This document shows, one piece after another, positions 34,364 to 43,424 of a stretch of DNA of 58,550 bases (its first letter is position 1; the number at the start of each line of letters is the position of its first letter). The notes under the pieces were generated by a model. The model was given only the letters and a program-made list of their open reading frames with translations, was not told the DNA's origin and searched no databases. Source of the DNA: CAZAFL01 sp964484465 (GTDB lineage: Bacteria; Bacteroidota; Ignavibacteria; UBA10030; SZUA-254); contig CAZAFL010000021.1 of the NCBI GenBank assembly GCA_964484465.1, positions 1 through 58,550 on the forward strand, written 5' to 3'. A program made the position numbers and the translations under genes.

Positions 34364-35680
34364 ATGACAACCCAAGCACTCAAACCCCCTTCTCACGGTC
34401 AGAAAATATCAATCACTTCCGGCAGGCTTAATGTTCCCGACTGCCCAATTCTCCCTTTTATCGAAGGAGATGGAACAGGGCCGGATATCTGGCGGGCGTC
34501 TCAGCGTGTCTTCGACGCCGCCGTTCAAAAGGCGTATGGTGGAAAAAAATCTATCGCTTGGATGGAAGTGTATGCCGGCGAAAAATCGTACAAACAATTT
34601 AACACCTGGCTGCCGGATGAGACCGTCGAGACATTCAGGGAATATCTCGTCGGCATTAAAGGTCCCCTCACGACCCCCGTCGGCGGAGGCATCCGCTCGC
34701 TGAATGTCGCGCTGCGCCAGATGCTCGATCTGTATGTGTGCCTGAGACCTGTTCAATATTTTATGGGTGTTCCTTCACCCGTGAAGCATCCCGAAAAAGT
34801 GAACATGGTGATCTTCCGTGAGAACACGGAGGATATTTATGCCGGAATCGAATATACCCCGGGTTCACAGGACTCACAGAAAATCCTGGATTTTATGGCG
34901 AAAGAATTCTCAAAAGATTTTACCAAGGTGCGATTCGGGACAAAGGAAAAAGCATCCGATTTCTGGAAAAAGGTCGGTGCCCAGGCGCCCGATGATGTCC
35001 GTGTAGGCATCGGTATTAAACCGGTCAGCTGGTCCGGAAGTGTCCGGCTGATTCATAGTGCGATAAGTTACGCTATCAAATTCGGGCGTCGCAGTGTGAC
35101 GCTGGTTCACAAAGGTAATATCATGAAATACACTGAGGGCGCGTTCCGCGACTGGGGGTTTCAGGTTGCGAAGCAGTACTTCGGCGCAGTCGAAATTGAT
35201 GGAGGACCATGGTGCCGCATACCGGAAGGAAAACCCGGCGCTGGAATTCTCATCAAAGATGCAATTGCGGATATTACCCTCCAGCAGGTCCTCACCCGCC
35301 CTGAAGATTTCGATGTGATTGCCACGCTTAATCTCAACGGCGATTATTTGAGTGATGCACTCGCCGCTCAGGTCGGTGGAATTGGGATTGCCCCCGGCGG
35401 GAATATCAACTACATAACCGGTCATGCAGTCTTCGAAGCAACACACGGGACCGCACCGAAATACGCCAATCTCGATAAGGTCAATCCCGGTTCAGTGATT
35501 TTAAGCGGTGAGATGATGTTCCGATATATGGGCTGGACCGAAGCAGCAGACCTTATCCTCAAAGGGCTTAATGCCACTATCAAATCAAAAGTTGTCACGT
35601 ATGATTTTGCAAGGCTAATGGAAGGAGCGAAAGAGGTAAAATGCTCGGAGTTTGGGAGCACGATTATTGGGAATATGTGA
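34364..35680 (+). CDS. icd: Isocitrate dehydrogenase (NADP-dependent)
   Basis: Icd converts isocitrate to 2-oxoglutarate in the TCA cycle. The 438-residue enzyme resembles the E. coli homodimeric type: GDGTGPDIW near the N-terminus, substrate loop GGGIRSLNVALRQ (Ser112 equals the serine phosphorylated by AceK in E. coli), IFRENTEDIYAGIE, HKGNIMKYTEGAF, and HGTAPKYANLDKVNPGS, in which the Lys-Tyr pair favours NADP over NAD. aceK is not in the window. The start lies 6 bases after the HIT gene, so they share a promoter. Confidence 0.96.
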   Translation: MTTQALKPPSHGQKISITSGRLNVPDCPILPFIEGDGTGPDIWRASQRVFDAAVQKAYGGKKSIAWMEVYAGEKSYKQFNTWLPDETVETFREYLVGIKGPLTTPVGGGIRSLNVALRQMLDLYVCLRPVQYFMGVPSPVKHPEKVNMVIFRENTEDIYAGIEYTPGSQDSQKILDFMAKEFSKDFTKVRFGTKEKASDFWKKVGAQAPDDVRVGIGIKPVSWSGSVRLIHSAISYAIKFGRRSVTLVHKGNIMKYTEGAFRDWGFQVAKQYFGAVEIDGGPWCRIPEGKPGAGILIKDAIADITLQQVLTRPEDFDVIATLNLNGDYLSDALAAQVGGIGIAPGGNINYITGHAVFEATHGTAPKYANLDKVNPGSVILSGEMMFRYMGWTEAADLILKGLNATIKSKVVTYDFARLMEGAKEVKCSEFGSTIIGNM

Positions 35681-35776
35681 CCACGGAGTCTCTGAACTAG
35701 GATTTTGGGACTGAAGGATTCCTGGGATTATTCTGTTCATCATGTAATCGTGTGGAAAGTCCTCGTCCGAACTTCT

Positions 35777-38700
35777 TTACTTCACAAGCACCATCTTCTT
35801 TACTTCACTGAAGGAACCGGCAGTCAGTTTGTAGAAATATATTCCACTGGCATTTTTTTCTCCGTTCCACTCTTCTGATTTCAAGCCCGCAGATTGTACC
35901 TCATCTACTAATGTTCCGATTTCTTTCCCCAGTATATCATAAACTTTCAACGTGACCTTTGTATCAGCGGGTACATAGTAGCGAATCATTGTTGTTGGGT
36001 TAAACGGATTTGGATAATTCTGATTTAAAATGAACGATGAAGGAATTGCCGCCGTCGATTTTTTTCCGATGTTCAACACAATAGTTCCCTCCGCTGAATT
36101 GTTGATGTTCACATGCTCGTTCGCAGTCAGCTGCAGTGTTGTTCCGTCTATCTGAAGCTGTACGGAAAGATTTTCATCATTTATCGTGTTCCAATTGATA
36201 TCCACCGGATATGTTGCCGACTGGATTGAGATGGCAAACCTCATTACTCCTGCTATTTCAGATGGAATGAATTCCGCAACACGCTGAGAAGTGAATCTGA
36301 TATCAAATATCCCGACTGGCGGAAGAGGAGGCATTTCTAAGAATGCGTTTACCGGCGGATAAGGAGTCCCTTTTCCAAAATATAATGTTTGCCGATTGCC
36401 GTTGTTGTCGCTGAAGGTTAACGCGTCCATTTTCGACAGGAGTGCTTCTGTAGCTGAGGCGCGCTTTGCAGTCGCAGACGAAGAATTAAGAACTAAATCT
36501 CCATCGGAATCTACATTTACCCAATAACCCCGTTTCGGCCGGAGTGAAGTCGCTGTTATGTATCCTGATTGATAACCCCAGTAATCAGATTTCACAGTAA
36601 GCGGTGGAACAGGAGTGATGTTTGCTATGGGTACATAGTGTGATAAGGAGCCGATGAGGTTCCATCCTTTTTTCACATGAAAAGTATCTGCGAATACAGA
36701 ATCTCCGGAAAGAGTAATATTTTGAGGAGCACCAAACTTCAGCCAGTATCCTGTTCCGGTTATTAAGGTATCGCGCTGAATGTATCCGTTCGCGAAACCA
36801 TACGCAGACGAAATCGATGTGGGGAATAAAGAGCTTTTCAGCGAATCGAAAGGATAGACATCAACGGAGATGAGATTCCAGCCTTTGTCGATATCGGGAT
36901 TAACGAGAATGGTGAATGTTCCGTTGCTCGAATCCGCAGCTATTCCACTGATTGCATCCTTAATCCGAATGCGACCTTGTGAAGTTGAGACGCTCGGAAC
37001 TGTCCAGAGATACGACGAGGAAAACGCGTTGACTGAGTCGGCAATGAGGGTCCACGTTGCTCCGTTATCTTTCGAGTATTCGATCTTAACATACCTGAGA
37101 AAGGATTGATTCCACTGGATGTTGACGTGGTGACCCGCGACGACGACCTCGCCGCCATTGGGAGAAATTACAGTGAGCGTCGGTGACCAGTTGAGTATGC
37201 GCTGGTATACTCCGTTGCCAAATGTTGCTGCACGCAGAGCCTTGTTGTTGCGTGAGAACGACAGGTCGAGAATCATTGCGGGAGGCATTCCGTTGTTAAA
37301 ATCTTCCCAGCTTCCTCCGGCATCGGAGCTATGGAAAACGCCTAAATCCGTTCCGACAAAAATATTGTCGGGAAAGAATGGGTCAACCGTAACTGACTGA
37401 TGCGGTATATCGGGCAGGTTCGAAGTAATATCAGTCCACGTCAATCCGACATTCGTTGTTTTGAAAACATGCGGTGTTCCGTACCCCGAATATGTGAGAT
37501 AAGCAATCGAGCTGTTCGTCGGGTCGAACTCGATGTCGGTGGGATACCTGTTCGGTAAACTACCTGTAACATTAGTCCATGTTTGCCCGCCGTTTATCGA
37601 CCGGTATACGGAAAAATTCGGTATGACGCCAAGTGCGCCTGTTCCGGTTGCGGCGATTAGCGTGTCAGGGCTTGTCCACGAAACTCCGATGCACGCTACG
37701 GGCGTTCCATTCAGGTTCGATCCGCCGTTAGGCGCAAACCACGAATTCCCCTCGTCGGTGGTTTTGTAGACGTTAAGGTTTCCAGCATAAAGTATATTCG
37801 GACTCGATGGCGAAAGAACGAACGGAGCTAAAAAATTGGCGACACCTGAGCCGGTGGGAAGACCGTTGGTAATACTCGAAAAGCCGGTACCTCCGGTCGT
37901 TGTCTTCTTTAACGTGAGGTAAAGATATTCGTCGTACATGATATTGTTGTTGAGCGGATTGATCGCGCTCCATCCTGCATCTCCAACATCAACTTTACTC
38001 CATGAAGCGCTTCCGATATATTTTAAGGCGCCGTTATCCTGAAGTCCTCCGAGACCAATTGTCGTATCATTAAACGAGTTTGCAAAGTTGGGATAAAATT
38101 GTGTGGTAACAAATCCTCCATTGCATCCGAAGAACGATTCACCACCGTTTGTGCTTTTAAAAACGCCGCCATCGCATCCAAAATACATCACTCTCGGATT
38201 AGTCGGGTCAAGAGCTATTGCATGATGGTCTGCGTGAACATAGCTCGAGGTACCCTCGGCACCTCCGGGAGGAATTGTTCCGGTGTACCCGGCTGTCCAG
38301 TCAGATTTGCTGATGAGTGAACTTCCCCCATTTGTCGATTTGTAAATATCCAGTCCGGCGCAATAAACAGTGTCGGGAATTGTGGGGTGAACCGCCACGA
38401 CATTGGCATACCAGCCCTGACTCCCCACGTAATTTATATTCGAAACACCCGACCAGCTCAATCCGTTATCGGTCGTTTTATACAACCCGACGATTGTTTG
38501 ACTGGATCCATTGGCAATGCCCGCATAAACGACCGACGGGGTTGTTGGCGAAATTGCAAGGGATGTTCTCCCAAAATTAGAGGAGGGTAGCCCGTTGGTG
38601 AGTTGTGTCCATGCTGTGCCGCCATTCGTCGATTTGTATAATCCTGGATTCGAAGATGAATTGTAACTGCCGTGTGAAGCAAAAAGGATAGTCGTATCGA

Positions 38701-39493
38701 CCGGATTGATGACGACATCCATCGCCATCAAAACACTGTTCACCTGAGTCCATGTGGAACCGGCATTTTGTGACCTGTACGTTCCTTCACTGGTTGCTGC
38801 AAAGATAGTGTTCGGGTTCAGCGGATTGATGAGAACCTTTTCAACGGCTATGATTTGTGAAAAAGTAAATGTGAGAGAAGTCTGAGCCCAGGAATTTCCG
38901 CCATCTGTTGATTTAAGTACTCCCATTCCGTATGATGAGCGCGCGCCCTGCACGCCGTCCAGCGGCCGGTGGTAGAGACTAATTTCGCCGGTGCCGATAT
39001 ACATAATATTCGGATTTGCGGGATTGAGTGCAATCGTACTCACTGAAAGAGTATTATAACCCGTATTGATAAGTGACCAGGCATTGGCTCCTGCTCCGCC
39101 TGTTGTAGATTTCCAGAGCCCTCCGCTTGCAGAGCCTGCCCAGACGATATTCGGACTGTTTGGATTAACGGCGAGAGAGAGAACGCGTCCTCCCACATTA
39201 TTCGGTCCAAGAGAAACCCACGGGGGTGGTGACCCTGCTGTTTTGGAATATGGAGACTCCTTTTTCATCTTCGTCTTGGCGTACGAAACTGCTTTCTGGA
39301 AAGCTCCCTGCGGAATTGAATCATACGGCAGCGCTCGCTGTGCATACCACCATTGAAAAGCGCCCCAAGCATCACCGCTTCTTTCTTCATTGGAATCATG
39401 ATCGACCGGCGTCGGGTGCTTGATCGTGAAAAGAAAAGAGGCGGTAAAACTGAGAACCACCGCGCTGATATAAAATACTTTCTGCGCCCTCAT
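35777..39493 (-). CDS. T9SS-exported Asp-box (BNR/sortilin-like) repeat protein
   Basis: The 1238-residue protein has an N-terminal signal (VFYISAVVLSFTASFLF) and about ten Asp-box motifs of the S/T-x-D/N-x-G-x-[ST]-W type (STDGGNSW, SQNAGSTW, STNGGTAW, TTDNGLSW, SINGGQTW, TTNVGLTW, SSDAGGSW, SKDNGATW), as in sialidase/sortilin/YCF48 beta-propellers. These are followed by an Ig-like region and a C-terminal type A T9SS sorting domain (NYPNPFNPTT, VYDILGKEI, GIYFYKLTAG). It is predicted to be secreted or displayed at the cell surface. No catalytic residues of sialidase were identified; adhesion or glycan binding is possible. A strong promoter lies upstream. Confidence 0.92.
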   Translation of the reverse strand: MRAQKVFYISAVVLSFTASFLFTIKHPTPVDHDSNEERSGDAWGAFQWWYAQRALPYDSIPQGAFQKAVSYAKTKMKKESPYSKTAGSPPPWVSLGPNNVGGRVLSLAVNPNSPNIVWAGSASGGLWKSTTGGAGANAWSLINTGYNTLSVSTIALNPANPNIMYIGTGEISLYHRPLDGVQGARSSYGMGVLKSTDGGNSWAQTSLTFTFSQIIAVEKVLINPLNPNTIFAATSEGTYRSQNAGSTWTQVNSVLMAMDVVINPVDTTILFASHGSYNSSSNPGLYKSTNGGTAWTQLTNGLPSSNFGRTSLAISPTTPSVVYAGIANGSSQTIVGLYKTTDNGLSWSGVSNINYVGSQGWYANVVAVHPTIPDTVYCAGLDIYKSTNGGSSLISKSDWTAGYTGTIPPGGAEGTSSYVHADHHAIALDPTNPRVMYFGCDGGVFKSTNGGESFFGCNGGFVTTQFYPNFANSFNDTTIGLGGLQDNGALKYIGSASWSKVDVGDAGWSAINPLNNNIMYDEYLYLTLKKTTTGGTGFSSITNGLPTGSGVANFLAPFVLSPSSPNILYAGNLNVYKTTDEGNSWFAPNGGSNLNGTPVACIGVSWTSPDTLIAATGTGALGVIPNFSVYRSINGGQTWTNVTGSLPNRYPTDIEFDPTNSSIAYLTYSGYGTPHVFKTTNVGLTWTDITSNLPDIPHQSVTVDPFFPDNIFVGTDLGVFHSSDAGGSWEDFNNGMPPAMILDLSFSRNNKALRAATFGNGVYQRILNWSPTLTVISPNGGEVVVAGHHVNIQWNQSFLRYVKIEYSKDNGATWTLIADSVNAFSSSYLWTVPSVSTSQGRIRIKDAISGIAADSSNGTFTILVNPDIDKGWNLISVDVYPFDSLKSSLFPTSISSAYGFANGYIQRDTLITGTGYWLKFGAPQNITLSGDSVFADTFHVKKGWNLIGSLSHYVPIANITPVPPLTVKSDYWGYQSGYITATSLRPKRGYWVNVDSDGDLVLNSSSATAKRASATEALLSKMDALTFSDNNGNRQTLYFGKGTPYPPVNAFLEMPPLPPVGIFDIRFTSQRVAEFIPSEIAGVMRFAISIQSATYPVDINWNTINDENLSVQLQIDGTTLQLTANEHVNINNSAEGTIVLNIGKKSTAAIPSSFILNQNYPNPFNPTTMIRYYVPADTKVTLKVYDILGKEIGTLVDEVQSAGLKSEEWNGEKNASGIYFYKLTAGSFSEVKKMVLVK

Positions 39494-39525
39494 ATGAATG
39501 CTGTTGGAAGAAAATTCCCTGTTGA

Positions 39526-39554
39526 AATATATTCCTTCTTTGCTCCAAAGTCAA
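39526..39554 (-). promoter_or_regulatory. Promoter of the Asp-box T9SS protein gene
   Basis: On the minus strand TTGACT (39549-39554) and TATATT (39526-39531) are separated by 17 bases, with the start expected about 26 bases before the ATG at 39493. Confidence 0.62.
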
Positions 39555-39563
39555 AGCACCGTG

Positions 39564-39592
39564 TTGCAAAAGTCTCATTTTTTTGATATTTT
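39564..39592 (+). promoter_or_regulatory. Possible promoter of clpS-alaS
   Basis: TTGCAA (39564-39569) and TATTTT (39587-39592), 17 bases apart, about 24 bases before the clpS ATG. It is divergent from the promoter at 39526-39554. The hexamers are weaker than those of neighbouring promoters. Confidence 0.4.
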
Positions 39593-39615
39593 TCATCGAA
39601 ATTATTGATATTTTT

Positions 39616-39903
39616 ATGCCAACTGAAAATCCACTCATAGAACGAGAGCAGGAAGAAAGTGCCGATGTTGACCTTCAGGAGCCGGCAAAAGTCGTTTTGT
39701 TTAATGATGAAGTTCACACGTTCGATGAAGTCATCGGGCAAATTATCAAGGCGACCGGCTGTGACGTTTCAAAGGCTGAGGCGTTGACATGGGAAGTACA
39801 CAACACCGGCAAGGCAATCGTCTTTGAAGGAGAAATGACCAAATGTGTACAGGTGAGCGGTGTTTTGGAAGAAATACAATTGATGACACAGATAGAGGTA
39901 TAA
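39616..39903 (+). CDS. clpS: ATP-dependent Clp protease adaptor ClpS
   Basis: ClpS delivers N-degron substrates to ClpAP/ClpCP. The ATG at 39616 gives 95 residues; the frame extends 11 codons upstream without family similarity. The binding-pocket region shows VVLFNDEVHTFDEVIGQI (Asn-Asp of the N-degron pocket) and WEVHNTGKAIVFEG. The N-terminal tail is acidic and disordered, as usual. It precedes alaS by 3 bases. No clpA/clpC gene is nearby. Confidence 0.9.
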   Translation: MPTENPLIEREQEESADVDLQEPAKVVLFNDEVHTFDEVIGQIIKATGCDVSKAEALTWEVHNTGKAIVFEGEMTKCVQVSGVLEEIQLMTQIEV

Positions 39904-39906
39904 TAG

Positions 39907-42753
39907 ATGGATCGGTCATTGACATCCACTGAAATTCGAAATAGTTTTCTGAAGTTTTTTGAAGAGCGCGGACACAAGGTTGTACCCAGTGCGTCTGTTA
40001 TTCCGTATGATGACCCGACGCTGCTCTTCACAAATGCCGGCATGAACCAGTTCAAGGATGTGTTCCTTGGAACGGGCAGGCGTGATTATGTTCGCGCTGT
40101 CGATTCGCAAAAGTGTATTCGCGTGAGCGGCAAGCACAACGATCTCGAAGAGGTGGGAAGAGATACGTACCACCATACATTCTTCGAGATGCTTGGAAAC
40201 TGGTCGTTCGGGGATTATTACAAGAAAGAAGCGATCGAGTGGGCGTGGGAGTTGCTGACGAAAGTGTGGGGACTGGATAAGAGAAGACTTTATGCTACCG
40301 TGTTTGAAAGCGATGATGAAGCGGAACAGTTATGGAAGAAGGTGACCGACATCGACCCGTCGCATGTTCTCAGGTTTGGGAAGAAAGATAATTTTTGGGA
40401 GATGGGGGAGACGGGACCCTGCGGGCCTTGTTCCGAAATTCATATCGACCAGACGGATGATTTTTCAGGCGGTAAGCTTGTCAATGCCGGCGACCCGCGA
40501 GTAATGGAAATCTGGAACCTTGTTTTTATCCAGTACAACCGTGATGAGAAAGGGAATCTCACGCCGTTGCCTGCGAAGCATGTCGACACGGGCATGGGCT
40601 TCGAGCGGATTTGTGCCGTCCTGCAGAAAAAGAAATCGAATTATGAGACAGATGTGTTCATGCCGATCATAAGCCGCATTTCGGAACTTGTGCGGAAACC
40701 GTACGGCGGCAAAATTGATGCACCGGTCGATATTGCAATGCGGGTCATTGCAGACCATGTCAGGATGCTTTCCTTTTCAATTGCGGATGGTGGTATTCCT
40801 TCAAACGAGGGCCGGGGTTACGTTATGCGTCGTATTCTCCGCCGTGCCGCCCGATTTGGTCGCAATCTCGGAATGCATGAGCCGTTTATCTTTAAAGTTG
40901 TTGAAGCCGTTGTAAAATCAATGGGGAAACAGTTTCCGGAAATTGCGGAAAAACAAAGTCATATTGAACGAGTGATTCGTGGAGAAGAAGAAAGCTTCAA
41001 TGCAACTCTTGATCGTGGGCTTGAAATTTTTGAATCAGTGATAAAGAAGATAGGCAATTCGAAAATATTTCCTGGCGACGAGGCATTTAAGCTATATGAT
41101 ACATATGGTTTCCCAATTGACTTGACTCAACTCATGGCCCAAGAGCAGGGCATTGATGTTGAAATGGGAAAATTTGATAACTTGATGGAGGAGCAGAGAA
41201 AGCGTTCATCAGATCGCACAAGGCTGTCATATCTTGGTGGACCAGTTGTGGAGCTATGGAGTATTCGAGATTCGGTTAAAGATGTTTTGGAACGAATAAA
41301 GAAAATTGATTTTGATTATTATGACCTGATTTATAATGCTCATGTTGAACACACCATAGCATATCGCGATTCTAATGGGAGACCCTGCTTAGGTCTCGTT
41401 TTGGATAAAACAACATTCTATGCAGAAAGTGGTGGTCAAGTCAGCGATGAGGGAAATCTGAAATTTCATCTTTCAGATGGGATGCAATCGGTTCGGGTAA
41501 TAGAGATAGATAAGAAGTTTGGTAGGATCGTTCATATCCTTGAACCAGAATTTAAAGACAGCGAGTATGATGCAATTGTTAATCGTTACATCCATGTATC
41601 GACTGATATAGATATCCCTCGACGCCACAACATCGAGCGCAACCATACTGCCACTCACATCTTTCACGAGGCATTGAGACTGACTATTGGTGAACATAGC
41701 CATCAACAGGGCTCGCTTGTCGCCCCCGACCATCTTCGCTTCGATTTTAATCATTCTGAAAAACTCACGAGCGACGACATTAAGGGGATTGAAGACATTG
41801 TAAATGAAAAAATTGCAGAAAATATTTTGGTTCAAGCTGAGAATGATCCCGAAAAATGGATTTCGATTGAAGAAGCGAAACACAAGTATCCCAAAATTAA
41901 GATGTTCTTTGGAGAAAAGTACGGAGACCAAGTTCGTGTTGTGGTCATCGACCCGAAATTCTCTGTCGAGCTCTGCGGCGGCACACATGTAAAAAACACG
42001 AAGGATATCGGTCTTTTCAAAATCATTTCGGAATCAAGTATCGCAAGCGGTATCAGACGTATCGAAGCCGTGACGGGAGACGGATTGAAAAAGTATATTG
42101 AGGACCAGGTTAAGAAAGCCGGGGAATTAAATGACCACCTCGCAAAGCTCATTGAAGAAAGAATACAGCTAGAGAAAGAGCTTGGTTATTCTTCTCAACC
42201 TACGGTTGGAACAATTCGTACTGAGAAAATAATTATCAATTCGTCTCAGGAAGCGCGCGAATCTATCGACCTCGTCGAGCGGCACATGCATGAACGTCAG
42301 GATGCGATCGAAGCAGAAACAAAGAAAGTCCGGGACCTCAAAAGCGAGATTTCCAAAGCGCGCGTCAGGCAGGCATCCTCAAGCATCGAGGAGATTATAG
42401 CAACGGGCATTCCGCTGAACGGATTCAAAGTTGTGTCGGCAAAAATTAATGTCGGTAACGCGGAAGAGTTGAAGTCCCTTGGTGACAATCTGCGGTCAAA
42501 ATTATCTTCCGGAGTTGGTGTCCTCGGCGCTGTCGTTGATGAGAAAGTCGCGCTCGTTTGTGTTGTAACGGACGATTTGATTAAAAACAAAAAACTCCAG
42601 GCGGGAAAAATTGTCGGCGAGCTGGCGAAGAGGGTCGGCGGCGGCGGCGGCGGACGCCCTCATCTGGCAACTGCGGGCGGCAAAGACGTTTCCAAACTCG
42701 ACGAAGCATTACAGCAGACATCTTCCATCGTTCAGTCAATGCTTGATAAATAA
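39907..42753 (+). CDS. alaS: Alanine--tRNA ligase
   Basis: AlaRS charges tRNA-Ala and edits Ser/Gly-AMP errors. The 948-residue enzyme is longer than the usual about 870-880. The N-terminal class II catalytic domain shows FTNAGMNQFKDVFLG, HTFFEMLGNWSFGDYYK and EMGETGPCGPCSEIH. The editing domain has NHTATHIFHEALR and CGGTHVKNT, and the C-Ala region ends with GGGGGGRPHLATAGGKD. The segment at about 40950-41950 is visibly more AT-rich, with different codon choice (ATA, GAT, TTT, AAA) than both ends of the gene. It follows clpS by 3 bases. Confidence 0.97.
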   Translation: MDRSLTSTEIRNSFLKFFEERGHKVVPSASVIPYDDPTLLFTNAGMNQFKDVFLGTGRRDYVRAVDSQKCIRVSGKHNDLEEVGRDTYHHTFFEMLGNWSFGDYYKKEAIEWAWELLTKVWGLDKRRLYATVFESDDEAEQLWKKVTDIDPSHVLRFGKKDNFWEMGETGPCGPCSEIHIDQTDDFSGGKLVNAGDPRVMEIWNLVFIQYNRDEKGNLTPLPAKHVDTGMGFERICAVLQKKKSNYETDVFMPIISRISELVRKPYGGKIDAPVDIAMRVIADHVRMLSFSIADGGIPSNEGRGYVMRRILRRAARFGRNLGMHEPFIFKVVEAVVKSMGKQFPEIAEKQSHIERVIRGEEESFNATLDRGLEIFESVIKKIGNSKIFPGDEAFKLYDTYGFPIDLTQLMAQEQGIDVEMGKFDNLMEEQRKRSSDRTRLSYLGGPVVELWSIRDSVKDVLERIKKIDFDYYDLIYNAHVEHTIAYRDSNGRPCLGLVLDKTTFYAESGGQVSDEGNLKFHLSDGMQSVRVIEIDKKFGRIVHILEPEFKDSEYDAIVNRYIHVSTDIDIPRRHNIERNHTATHIFHEALRLTIGEHSHQQGSLVAPDHLRFDFNHSEKLTSDDIKGIEDIVNEKIAENILVQAENDPEKWISIEEAKHKYPKIKMFFGEKYGDQVRVVVIDPKFSVELCGGTHVKNTKDIGLFKIISESSIASGIRRIEAVTGDGLKKYIEDQVKKAGELNDHLAKLIEERIQLEKELGYSSQPTVGTIRTEKIIINSSQEARESIDLVERHMHERQDAIEAETKKVRDLKSEISKARVRQASSSIEEIIATGIPLNGFKVVSAKINVGNAEELKSLGDNLRSKLSSGVGVLGAVVDEKVALVCVVTDDLIKNKKLQAGKIVGELAKRVGGGGGGRPHLATAGGKDVSKLDEALQQTSSIVQSMLDK

Positions 42754-42767
42754 CCATTGCCTGACGA

Positions 42768-42796
42768 CAATTAACTATTGACCATTATCAATTAAC
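42768..42796. repeat. Short direct repeat downstream of alaS
   Basis: CAATTAAC occurs at 42768-42775 and again at 42789-42796 (period 21), separated by TATTGACCATTAT. It sits in the 54-base gap between alaS and gmhA. No function is apparent. Confidence 0.4.
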
Positions 42797-42807
42797 CTTC
42801 TCTCCTC

Positions 42808-43410
42808 ATGGCCCACTTACCTCTTACACTCGTTCATCGTCAGAAATATATTCAGGACCAGCTCAACGAAAGCGCGGATACCAAAAAGAAAATGTTCGAG
42901 GCATGCGCCGGCGACATCCTGAAAGCTGTCGATGCAATTATCAATGCGTTCAACAATAAGAAGAAAGTATTGCTCTGCGGGAATGGAGGCAGTGCAGCTG
43001 ATTCCCAGCACATCGCGACCGAACTTGTCATTCGCATGAGCAAAGCAGACCGGCCGGCGCTTGCAGCGATAGCGCTTACAACCGACACCTCGATGCTCAC
43101 TGCAGGCGGCAACGACATCGGTTTTGAGAACATCTTTGTGCGTCAGGTGGAAGCACTGGGCAACAGCGGCGATGTTTTGATTGCCATCAGCACCAGCGGA
43201 AAGTCGGAGAATGTGAATCGTGCAGTCAAAGAAGCGAAAAGAAAAGGCATGACCGTTATCGGTTTTCTCGGGAAGGATGGAGGCAGTTCAAAAAATATTG
43301 TTGATGTTCCAATCATCATCCCTTCGAATGATACTCAAAGAATTCAGGAAGGGCATATAACGGTTGCTCACATTATTTGCGGCATCATTGAAAATGAGAT
43401 GTTCGGGTAA
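42808..43410 (+). CDS. gmhA: Sedoheptulose-7-phosphate isomerase (SIS domain)
   Basis: GmhA converts sedoheptulose-7-phosphate to D-glycero-D-manno-heptose-7-phosphate, the first step to ADP-heptose of lipopolysaccharide or S-layer glycans. The 200-residue length, the phosphate loop LLCGNGGSAADSQHIATEL, the TTDTSMLTAGGNDIGFENIF segment and AISTSGKSENV all fit. The catalytic C-terminal region is QEGHITVAHIIC. The next gene, 14 bases downstream, is a polyprenyl-phosphate sugar transferase, supporting a role in envelope glycan synthesis. Other heptose genes are not in the window. Confidence 0.93.
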   Translation: MAHLPLTLVHRQKYIQDQLNESADTKKKMFEACAGDILKAVDAIINAFNNKKKVLLCGNGGSAADSQHIATELVIRMSKADRPALAAIALTTDTSMLTAGGNDIGFENIFVRQVEALGNSGDVLIAISTSGKSENVNRAVKEAKRKGMTVIGFLGKDGGSSKNIVDVPIIIPSNDTQRIQEGHITVAHIICGIIENEMFG

Positions 43411-43424
43411 TTGTTCACGCGGCC

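Noticed and set aside
34910..35446. Minus-strand 178-codon frame inside icd
   Set aside because: It is a shadow of the strongly supported icd gene.
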